From contig JBKEDC010000013.1 of NCBI GenBank assembly GCA_047975205.1, forward strand, positions 1-16,019: a stretch of DNA of 16,019 bases, written 5' to 3'. Of the stretch, positions 1 through 6,213 are shown one piece after another. Origin of the DNA: JBKEDC01 sp047975205. Lineage in GTDB: Bacteria; Bacteroidota; Bacteroidia; Bacteroidales; Prolixibacteraceae. Made by a program: the position numbers and the translations under genes. The notes beneath the pieces are model-generated. The model searched no databases. It was given only the letters and a program-made list of their open reading frames with translations, and was not told the origin of the DNA. The stretch's first letter is position 1; each line of letters opens with the position of its first letter.

Positions 1-2
1 TC

Positions 3-335
3 AGTGACTGTACAATCATTGGTGACCGAGGATATGTAGGAAAGAATGTACAGTTGGATTTGTTTGAAACATCTAAAATTGAATTGGCAATTCCATATCG
101 TACAAATCAGAAAGATTACAAACCAGTATTTGCACCATTTGCAAGAGCTAGAAAACGGATAGAAACGATATTTTCACAACTCTGTGACCAATTTATGATA
201 ACAAGAAATTACGCTAAAAATACAGATGGATTATTCACTAGAATAGTAAGCAAGATTAGTGCTTTTACTTGGTTGCAATTTTTAAACTATGAAAATAAAA
301 AGCCGATTGGAAAAGTTAAATATGCGCTAATCTAA
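3..335 (+). CDS. IS982-family transposase, C-terminal part (5' end lies outside the window)
   Basis: This is the C-terminal third of a DDE transposase. The frame is open from the window edge, so the start is off-window; the TTG at 54 is internal. Visible family marks are GDRGYVG near the start, the block RARKRIETIFSQLCD with its R-K-x-I-E-T core (the E is the likely third catalytic residue), and the ending TRIVSKISAFTWLQFLNY. These match my recall of IS982-family transposases. The stop TAA is followed within 15 bases by a candidate terminal inverted repeat. The element presumably cuts the neighbouring conjugative-element remnant. The visible part shows no disruption, so the element could be intact. 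Family assignment is by motif recall, not a search. Confidence 0.85.
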   Translation, partial: SDCTIIGDRGYVGKNVQLDLFETSKIELAIPYRTNQKDYKPVFAPFARARKRIETIFSQLCDQFMITRNYAKNTDGLFTRIVSKISAFTWLQFLNYENKKPIGKVKYALI

Positions 336-337
336 TT

Positions 338-350
338 CCACCAACGGGTT
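338..350 (+). repeat. Candidate right terminal inverted repeat of the IS982-like element
   Basis: The sequence CCACCAACGGGTT follows the transposase stop directly. Read inward it begins AACCCGTTGG, which fits the ACCC-type ends I recall for IS982 elements. The left end is outside the window, so neither the matching repeat nor a target duplication can be seen here. Confidence 0.45.
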
Positions 351-388
351 AGATTGATTATGCGTCTACTCCTTTTCGGTTCTTTACC

Positions 389-453
389 TACTTTCTTTTC
401 GGTACATATCAAGTCTCATGAAGAAAGTAGCAGGCGGATTTTTCACCGCCCGC
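389..453 (-). terminator. Possible terminator region after pcfJ (two inverted repeats)
   Basis: Two inverted repeats lie 27-91 nt downstream of the pcfJ stop in the minus direction. The inner one pairs GGCGG (433-437) with CCGCC (446-450) around an A/T-rich loop. The outer one pairs TACTTTCTT (389-397) with AAGAAAGTA (421-429). The tract after the inner stem on the minus strand is T-rich but interrupted, so this is a weak terminator candidate. Confidence 0.3.
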
Positions 454-479
454 ATTGAGTTTTGTGTTTATGCTGTTAG

Positions 480-1733
480 TCACTCCCTGATGAGGTGTTT
501 GTTTTGATTGACCAAAGCGATTATCTGTTCGTGGTATTCTGTGTTTTGATTGCATAAACCTCTGCTCTGAACTACCTGCATTTGCGATAGCGAAAACTCA
601 ACGGTTTCCAATCGCTCGCTATTCATTCGAGCGGTAAAAAGAAGAGAGTTTTCTCGCAGATGATAGTTATTTGCAAAAACACAGTGATGAAGTGCATCGC
701 CCTCAAGCATTACCTCCTCCGAACTTTCGAGCATACGGATTTGAATACTTCCATTTGAAAAGCACAAGCCAAAAAAAGCAGATTTCAAGGCTCTGAATTC
801 CTCTTCATCTTCTAATGCTTGCTTTCTTTTTTCTGCTCGGTCGTGGCCTTGCTCCTTGCGTCTTTTGGCTACATAGCGGTCGTGTTCCGCTTGCAAGTCT
901 GTCGGACAAACATATTTCGGACTGTGTAAGTCCTTACCAAAGTGGCGTAACAAAGCAATATAATCGCACCACATATTAGCATTTTCAATCTTGTAACCAT
1001 TGCGTATGCAGATTCTGACTGATGTCCAATATCTATCAATATTGTAATAATTGCTCTTTGAAAAGTGTGTAAGCATCGCTATTTGATTTGTCTTCAAGAG
1101 TGTTTCTGCTCGTACTTCAGCAAGTAAATAACGCATCGTATCGAAAATCGGCAAGTGCAAAACTGCTTTTCCATATCCGCTTCGCTTGATTTCCTTTGTT
1201 AGCTTGCGCTGTGGGTAAACCTTAGCTGGATTTATATCATAAAAAGGATTGTCCTTGCGTATCTCTAATACAGAACCGAAGAAATTCTACGTTCCGTAAT
1301 AGCCGTGATTTCTAAGACGTGCCATTACCGAATATGTGCCATTAGGAGCAATCCACCGCTGTACAACTTCCTTGTGAAAGCAATGAGCCTTTTCTCCCAC
1401 CTTTGCTTTGTAATCCACATAGATGTATCGCAACACTTGAAACTCCTTGCAAGTCGTGATAACACACATATAATGCCAATCATCAAACTTCTATTTTTGC
1501 GTGGTCTGGATGTTTAGTTTCGTTCCGCAGTGAGGACAATGGCAAGTTTTTACTTCTGATTTATCCACCCATTGTTCTCCACAATGCAAGCAAGTGATGA
1601 CTCCGCTTTTGGTTCGTCTTCCCACTTGTTCAAGGCAGTTTCTAAACGCCCATTGTACTTGTTTTTCGCTGATTGGAGCAAGCGTGCTACTTAGTTCGCA
1701 CACTCGCTTTTGGAATTTGTTTCTTGGTTTCAT
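480..1733 (-). pseudogene. pcfJ: PcfJ-like conjugative-element protein, interrupted by two in-frame TAG codons
   Basis: One continuous reading frame of 417 codons runs from ATG at 1733 to TGA at 480 with no frameshift. It contains TAG at codon 81 (1491-1493) and codon 149 (1287-1289). The N-terminal part has a zinc-ribbon pattern, C48-x2-C51 and C66-x2-C69. The C-terminal part has the PcfJ-type block with LHHCVFANNYH, followed by ETVEFSLSQMQVVQSRG and a basic charged linker before it. PcfJ-like proteins are common in Bacteroides conjugative transposons next to pcfK; their role is not established. The ATG lies 2 nt after the pcfK stop, so the two were co-transcribed. As I recall orthologs, the second TAG sits at a conserved Trp (a TGG to TAG change), which favours nonsense mutation. 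The alternative, amber readthrough, is raised as a finding. Confidence 0.85.
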
Positions 1734-1735
1734 AA

Positions 1736-2146
1736 CTAAAAATCGAATAAGGTTTGTTGATGTACTACTGCTGTTTTCTTTGCTCCTTTAGGCGTGGCTT
1801 TCATCTGCTGATAGGCTTCGTTTTGCACCCTTTCCAAAGCCTCTTTCTTGGCTTGTGCCTTTTCCTCCTCCGTGATTTCCACAAAGTGATTAACTACGAC
1901 TTTTGCCTCTATCTTATCGTCAATTTCGAGTTCGTCCTCATCGTAGAAGTCTAGGGCTAGGTTGTAGATTTCTATGTCCTCAAAACCGTTGCAACCGCTC
2001 TTCTGCACTTGGTTCAAGATGTAAGTTATACAGTCCTCGATGTTCTTATTGGGTTTGCGATATTGGATAGCAAATAGGCTATCTGTTTCTGCTCGTTTAT
2101 CAAGATATGCCTTGATAGTGTTTGTAAAATGTGTTGATGCTTTCAT
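1736..2146 (-). CDS. pcfK: PcfK-like protein of a conjugative transposon
   Basis: This is a 136-residue acidic protein. It opens with MKASTHFTNTIKAYLDKRAE and has a central CITYILNQVQKSG segment that I recognise as the PcfK-like family of Bacteroidetes conjugative elements. A charged helix rich in E, K and A follows, and the ending QQTLFDF is typical of the family. The ATG at 2146 is 12 nt from the stop of the upstream gene. The stop TAG is 2 nt before the pcfJ ATG, which makes tight operon coupling likely. PcfK was named from the enterococcal pCF10 transfer region; its biochemical role is not known to me. The gene is intact although pcfJ is interrupted. It terminates in TAG, so TAG is read as stop in this operon. 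Confidence 0.85.
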   Translation of the reverse strand: MKASTHFTNTIKAYLDKRAETDSLFAIQYRKPNKNIEDCITYILNQVQKSGCNGFEDIEIYNLALDFYDEDELEIDDKIEAKVVVNHFVEITEEEKAQAKKEALERVQNEAYQQMKATPKGAKKTAVVHQQTLFDF

Positions 2147-2158
2147 AGCTGTTGTAAT

Positions 2159-2470
2159 TTAGTCGTTAATAATGCGTGATTGCCATTGCCCTTCCTTGTA
2201 AATCAAGTAATCTACATAATCGCAACCGAACTTATAAGATAGGCATCGGATGTATAGCGATTGGTCTGCTTTAAGCGTTTGGCTTAGTTGCTCCATTTCC
2301 TTTTGAGGGAAAGTCCACCGAAAAGAAAAGTCGCATTCAAGGAATAGATTGTCTTCATCTTCAGAGATGCTGTCTACTGAGAAGTTATCATTTAAGAAAT
2401 CAAGAATTGTTTGATAGCTTTCTGCATTGTCTGTTCTACAGTAAAGCATATTGATGCATGAATTTGCCAT
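2159..2470 (-). CDS. Hypothetical protein of the conjugative-element operon
   Basis: This 103-residue acidic protein starts MANSCINMLYCRTDNAES. It has alternating hydrophobic and acidic stretches and many aromatic residues in the second half (FSFRWTFP, YKFGCDYVDYLIY). The start pattern and size recall small proteins with a ferredoxin-like fold (Api92/DUF1281-like) found in mobile elements, but that is a loose resemblance. It has no signal peptide or membrane segment, so it is probably cytoplasmic. Its position, 12 nt ahead of pcfK and 27 nt after the previous gene, makes it an operon member. I assign no function. Confidence 0.75.
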   Translation of the reverse strand: MANSCINMLYCRTDNAESYQTILDFLNDNFSVDSISEDEDNLFLECDFSFRWTFPQKEMEQLSQTLKADQSLYIRCLSYKFGCDYVDYLIYKEGQWQSRIIND

Positions 2471-2497
2471 TGTATCTATTGTTTTGTGATTTATATT

Positions 2498-2803
2498 CTA
2501 GTTCAATCCGAAGTAAAAAGCCAATTGCCTTTCTCTTGATATGTGGAATATCCAGCCCGCTGTCTTTTCTCCTTGATAAGTCAATCGAGCATTGAATTTT
2601 CCGCCCATACGCTTCAATTCGTCCTTGATGGCTTGCGTATTGTCAAAAACCGCTACCGACTTGGGCGAATACTGTGTCATTGTGCAACTCTTTGATTGAT
2701 CGTTTACTGATGCAACTTCTGTTTGTTGTTCCGCTACCTTTGTAGTGCTTTGACCTTCTGATACCAACTGTTCAAAAAGATCGATGTTTTGTGGTGTATT
2801 CAT
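2498..2803 (-). CDS. Small protein with the C-terminal domain found in several Bacteroides mobile-element proteins
   Basis: The 101-residue protein has a low-complexity polar N-terminal half (S, T, Q and E rich). The compact C-terminal domain begins YSPKSVAVFDNTQAIKDEL and continues with MGGKFNARLT and GWIFHIS. I recognise this domain as one that recurs, alone or fused to other domains, in proteins of Bacteroidetes conjugative elements. It looks like a small alpha/beta nucleic-acid or protein-binding module, but its function is not established. The ATG at 2803 lies 17 nt after the stop of the membrane-protein gene. The stop codon is TAG. Confidence 0.75.
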   Translation of the reverse strand: MNTPQNIDLFEQLVSEGQSTTKVAEQQTEVASVNDQSKSCTMTQYSPKSVAVFDNTQAIKDELKRMGGKFNARLTYQGEKTAGWIFHISRERQLAFYFGLN

Positions 2804-2820
2804 AATTGAAATATTGAAGC

Positions 2821-3066
2821 TTATCGAAGTGAAAATGCGAGGTATAGGAACGTCACAATAACCGCAATACTAATTATGATGCGGAGTGCCACTTTCAGCA
2901 GAGGAAGGAAGATATACAGTCTTAAAGCTGTTAGAATAGCGATTTTGCCCCAGAGTGTGATACCTATTGCAAGTAGGATGATGAGAACAAGTTTTTTAAT
3001 GCTGATTAGAAGGTAGGCTGTCGCTTGTTTCCATTTGATTGATATGGTTTGCATAATTTCTGACAT
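2821..3066 (-). CDS. Small hydrophobic membrane protein, first gene of the pcf operon
   Basis: I chose the ATG at 3066, which gives 81 residues beginning MSEIMQTISIKWKQ. The frame stays open to 3129, but that extension would run into the palindromic leader. After a basic N-terminus there are about two to three membrane-spanning stretches: LVLIILLAIGITLWG, a segment around AILTALRLYIFLPLLKVAL, and IIISIAVIVTFLYLAF at the C-terminus. It is therefore an inner-membrane protein. No homolog is recognised with certainty. Placement ahead of pcfK/pcfJ suggests a part in element transfer or maintenance. The ATG at 3054 is a possible shorter start. Confidence 0.6.
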   Translation of the reverse strand: MSEIMQTISIKWKQATAYLLISIKKLVLIILLAIGITLWGKIAILTALRLYIFLPLLKVALRIIISIAVIVTFLYLAFSLR

Positions 3067-3090
3067 TTTTTTTAATGCCGTAGCGGAGCC

Positions 3091-3137
3091 GGTTAGGAGT
3101 GCTGTGTTTCGGATGCCGATACACAGCACTCCTAACC
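3091..3137 (-). promoter_or_regulatory. Long perfect palindrome in the leader of the pcf operon
   Basis: A 17-bp perfect inverted repeat, GGTTAGGAGTGCTGTGT (3091-3107) with its complement at 3121-3137, flanks a 13-nt spacer. The spacer itself pairs TCGG with CCGA around an ATG triloop. The whole is a 21-bp stem broken by one T-T mismatch. It lies about 25 nt upstream of the chosen start of the first gene. No T-run follows on either strand, so a simple terminator is unlikely. An attenuator, a protein-binding operator or a single-strand folding site used during transfer are possible. Confidence 0.8.
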
Positions 3138-3190
3138 CGCCTAGATACCAAAATGCAACAGGAAGAAATTATCGTTAAACAAGTCAATTA

Positions 3191-3230
3191 AAAGCAAAAA
3201 GCTCCACCTCTTAGTTAAGAGATAGAGCTT
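3191..3230 (-). terminator. Rho-independent terminator, minus strand
   Basis: On the minus strand AAGCTC (3230-3225) and CTCTTA pair with TAAGAG and GAGCTT (ending 3199), with a 3-nt internal loop and a 2-nt apical loop. The run TTTTTGCTTTT follows at once. It would stop minus-strand transcripts entering from the right just before the pcf operon. The operon promoter should then lie between about 3190 and 3070. Confidence 0.7.
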
Positions 3231-3285
3231 GAAAAGTATTGATATAGGTTGTTAGTTTAGATGATCTTTTAATCTATGCCAAAAC

Positions 3286-3316
3286 TTGTTTTTTATAGAC
3301 TTTAATGCTACTTTTG
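3286..3316 (+). promoter_or_regulatory. Bacteroides-type promoter (TTG - 20 bp - TACTTTTG)
   Basis: TACTTTTG at 3309-3316 is an exact match to the TAnnTTTG -7 box of Bacteroides housekeeping promoters. A TTG at 3286-3288 lies 20 bp upstream at the expected -33 spacing. Transcription would start near 3323 and run rightward into non-coding sequence that ends in a terminator at about 3520. Confidence 0.6.
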
Positions 3317-3319
3317 CAT

Positions 3320-3520
3320 CGTTAGCAAGTTATTTGAAATGGCAGACAAACGAAGTCAGAAGCACTCTTAAACTAAATATATTTTCGGTTACTATTGCTT
3401 AATGACGTAGTGGTTAAGTGCAAGATTGTCAGATTTATATATTGAAAAAGTTCAAGTCCTACTTGGGGAGCGAAAGACAGAGTAAATCCTGTAAGTATCT
3501 AAACTTGCAGGATTTTTTGC
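3320..3520 (+). ncRNA. Putative non-coding transcript with tRNA-like remnants
   Basis: No open frame of note is present, yet a good promoter precedes this stretch and a strong terminator closes it. Pieces resemble tRNA parts: a D-loop-like TAGTGGTTAA (3408-3417), a TTGTCAG block and a T-loop-like GTTCAAGTCCTAC (3450-3462) followed by TTGGGGAGC. The matching 5' acceptor strand and the 5' T-stem strand are missing, so this is not a functional tRNA. It may be a decayed tRNA locus that kept its promoter and terminator, or an unrelated small RNA. The left end is inferred from the promoter. Confidence 0.35.
3484..3517 (+). terminator. Rho-independent terminator, plus strand
   Basis: AATCCTG then AAGT pair with ACTT then CAGGATT around a short A/T loop, with single unpaired T and G inside the stem, and TTTTTT follows. 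The form resembles terminators seen after tRNA genes in Bacteroides. Confidence 0.75.
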
Positions 3521-3740
3521 GTTATATCAATAGGAACTTCTAAGAATTAATTCTAAATTTTACTTAATCTCTGTCCGCACAAGCGAGGGGGCAATCCATA
3601 GCCCCTGCTATCGGATATTTCCCTAATTACAGCTAATGCTTTAACATCTTATTACTTAAATTTTGTGCATCAACAGTTTTCTTATATCTTGCATGTGTAA
3701 ATTACAACTAATTAATAATAATTCTTTCTTCTGCACCATC
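3521..3740. other. Non-coding upstream region of the first glycoside hydrolase gene
   Basis: I see no gene here. A 12-bp palindrome AGAATTAATTCT lies at 3543-3554. A small G/C hairpin pairs AGGGG (3586-3590) with CCCCT (3602-3606). A weak promoter candidate has TTTG at 3662-3665 and a TATCTTG-like -7 box at 3685-3691, 19 bp apart. A leader of about 45 nt would follow before the ATG at 3741. No copy of the TCCACCTC repeat found upstream of the GH43 operon is seen here. Confidence 0.4.
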
Positions 3741-6107
3741 ATGAAGCTACATTCTTTTGCAGTTCTACTCAGTTTTATAACGCTTATCGGATGCTCAACT
3801 ACTACACCAAACAAAACAATAGAAGCTTTCCGGCTATCAGAAGTAAAGCTGTTAGACAGCCCTTTCAAAGATGCCATGACAGCTGATGCCGACTACATGC
3901 TTAAATTAGACATGGATAGGCTTCTTGCTCCGTATTTGAAGGAAGCCGGACTTGAACCCAAAGCTGAAAACTATACAAATTGGGAGAATACCGGATTAGA
4001 TGGGCATATTTGCGGCCATTATCTATCGGCTCTAGCCAAAATGTATGCCGCCACAAGAGACAAACGTATGCTCACCAGATTAAATTACATGTTATCGGAG
4101 TTAAAACGTGCTCAGGATGCTAACGGCAACGGATATCTTTCCGGAGTACCTAATGGTAAGGAAATCTGGCATCAAATTGAACAGGGACAAATTGATGCCG
4201 GTTCTTTTAGTCTTAACAAAGGATGGGTTCCTCTTTACAATATTCATAAAATATATGCCGGACTTTATGATGCATGGTTTTACACCGATAATGAACAAGC
4301 CAAAAGTATGCTCATAAAACTTACTGATTGGATGATACATCTGGTCAGAGATTTGAGTGATGAACAGATTCAAGACATGCTAAGAAGTGAACATGGTGGT
4401 TTAAATGAAATATTTGCCGATGTTGCACAAATCACAGGAGACAAAAAATACCTGCAATTAGCAGAACAATTCTCTCAAAAATCGATACTTAATCCTTTGA
4501 TTAAGCATGAAGACCAACTAACCGGTATGCATGCCAATACTCAAATCCCTAAGATCATCGGGTTTCAACGAGTAGCCGAAATTAATGGTGATAAATCATG
4601 GAGCGATGCTGCCAATTTTTTCTGGCATAACGTAGTAAACAAGCGAAGTGTTTCTATCGGTGGCAATTCGGTTCGCGAACACTTTCATCCTATCGATGAT
4701 TACTCAAGTATGATAGAAAGTGAGCAAGGACCTGAAACTTGTAACACTTATAATATGCTGAAACTTACTCGTCATTTGTTTTTAGCACACCCTCAGGCAG
4801 AATATATGGATTATTATGAGCGAGCTTTATATAATCATATTCTTTCAACTGAAGATTCAAAACATGGCGGATTTGTTTATTTCACCCCCATGCGCCCCGG
4901 ACATTATCGCGTGTACTCTCAACCTGAAACCGGCTTTTGGTGTTGCGTAGGTTCCGGTTTAGAAAACCACAGTCAATATGGTGATTTAATTTATGCTCAC
5001 AGTGAGAAAGATATTTACGTCAATTTATTTATCCCTTCGATATTAAATTGGGAGAAAAAAGGAATAGGTCTAATCCAAGAAACTAACTTTCCGTATAGTG
5101 AAACTTCTACTTTAACCATTAGAAGCAAACAAAAGACAAAATACAGTCTATACATTCGATATCCCAAATGGATTAGAAACAATAGCTTAGAAGTAAAGAT
5201 CAACGGAAAAAATCAGAAGATAGAAGTAAACGAAAATGGTTATTTCAAAATAAATAGGCTATGGAAAAATAACGATAAAATAGAACTTAACCTACCTATG
5301 CAGACTACGGTTGAGCAACTGCCCGACGGAGAGGATTATTATTCTTTCCTACATGGACCTATTGTATTGGCTGCCAAAATTGGAACAACAGACCAAAAAG
5401 GGATGCTTGCCGACGATAGTAGAGGTGGACATATCGCATCCGGATTAAAATATCCGCTCAACAAGATGCCTACCATTGTAACCAATACGAATAAGCTCAC
5501 TTCTGTACTTAAAGCTGAAAAAAGCAAACCGTTAAGCTTCCGGTTGAAAGATGTTCAGCCCACAACGTATAAAGACTTAGAACTCGTTCCATTCTTTCAA
5601 TTGCAACAGGTTAGATATTCCGTTTACTTCAGGGTAGCTACTCCTCAAGAATTTAAGAAAGAACAAATAGAGTTAGCAAAAACCGCAGAAAAGGAAGAAG
5701 CTTTAAACGAGGCTACTGTAGATGTTGTCTTTCCCGGGGAACAACAACCTGAATCAGATCATTTTATTGCCAGTGAAAATTCAAATACCGGAGTTAACAA
5801 CAATAAGCATTGGCGTGATGCTACCGGTTGGTTTAGCTATCAGATGTTTGATAAAAAACAAGAAGCAACAAAGTTGCAAATCATGTATTTTACCGGAGAT
5901 GCCAATCGAAATTTCTGTTTATTAGTAAACAATGAAAAAATAGCAGATATCCAACTGAAACATAGGGAAGGTAATGGATTCTACACTATTGATTATCCTA
6001 TTCCTGCCAATATCAGAACTAAAGCAAAAGGAAAACTAACAATTAAATTTGAAGCCAAGCCCAATTCTGTAGCCGGAGGCATTTATGAAGTCAGACTAAT
6101 GAAATAG
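3741..6107 (+). CDS. Secreted beta-L-arabinofuranosidase lipoprotein, GH127/GH146 type
   Basis: This 788-residue enzyme should release terminal beta-L-arabinofuranose from pectic or glycoprotein arabinans. I chose ATG 3741 because it gives a lipoprotein signal (MKLHSFAVLLSFITLIGC, lipobox LIGC) that anchors it in the envelope; upstream in-frame TTG codons do not. The N-terminal (alpha/alpha)6 domain carries the family signature E313 in VREHF, E332 and C334 in GPETC, and the Cys pair C401-C402 in FWCCVGSG. In HypBA1 the corresponding residues bind zinc and a Cys acts as nucleophile. The C-terminal third matches domains I recall beside GH146 cores (LELVPFFQ...RYSVYF, then FPGEQQPESDH and WRDATGWFSY). 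GH146 is therefore preferred over GH127, as for BT0349. The regulator gene follows after 106 bp. Confidence 0.85.
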   Translation: MKLHSFAVLLSFITLIGCSTTTPNKTIEAFRLSEVKLLDSPFKDAMTADADYMLKLDMDRLLAPYLKEAGLEPKAENYTNWENTGLDGHICGHYLSALAKMYAATRDKRMLTRLNYMLSELKRAQDANGNGYLSGVPNGKEIWHQIEQGQIDAGSFSLNKGWVPLYNIHKIYAGLYDAWFYTDNEQAKSMLIKLTDWMIHLVRDLSDEQIQDMLRSEHGGLNEIFADVAQITGDKKYLQLAEQFSQKSILNPLIKHEDQLTGMHANTQIPKIIGFQRVAEINGDKSWSDAANFFWHNVVNKRSVSIGGNSVREHFHPIDDYSSMIESEQGPETCNTYNMLKLTRHLFLAHPQAEYMDYYERALYNHILSTEDSKHGGFVYFTPMRPGHYRVYSQPETGFWCCVGSGLENHSQYGDLIYAHSEKDIYVNLFIPSILNWEKKGIGLIQETNFPYSETSTLTIRSKQKTKYSLYIRYPKWIRNNSLEVKINGKNQKIEVNENGYFKINRLWKNNDKIELNLPMQTTVEQLPDGEDYYSFLHGPIVLAAKIGTTDQKGMLADDSRGGHIASGLKYPLNKMPTIVTNTNKLTSVLKAEKSKPLSFRLKDVQPTTYKDLELVPFFQLQQVRYSVYFRVATPQEFKKEQIELAKTAEKEEALNEATVDVVFPGEQQPESDHFIASENSNTGVNNNKHWRDATGWFSYQMFDKKQEATKLQIMYFTGDANRNFCLLVNNEKIADIQLKHREGNGFYTIDYPIPANIRTKAKGKLTIKFEAKPNSVAGGIYEVRLMK

Positions 6108-6213
6108 AAACAGACTCAGCAACGAGAAACATCTGAAATAAGTTCAAGTTTTTTGTTGTAAGTTAAATCCGCTACAAACTCAGCTCGCATCAACTAGCTT
6201 TTAAGAGATTCTC

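Noticed and set aside
473..484. The 12-mer GCTGTTAGTCAC occurs here and again at about 15634
   Set aside because: A 12-base match is expected by chance several times in a 16-kb window, and the flanks do not match.
3203..3210. A third TCCACCTC, as in the putative operator
   Set aside because: It is a single copy inside a terminator stem, with no partner at 21 bp and no promoter placement. Chance is likely for an 8-mer.
3308..3317. CTACTTTTGC resembles the GTAnnTTTGC core I recall for CTnDOT-type integration sites
   Set aside because: It differs at the first base and is explained equally well as a promoter -7 box. No integrase or second att copy is in the window.
3663..3740. N-terminal extension of the GH127/GH146 gene from a TTG
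   Set aside because: The extension is not signal-like and would bury the lipoprotein signal. ATG 3741 gives a proper signal and lipobox.
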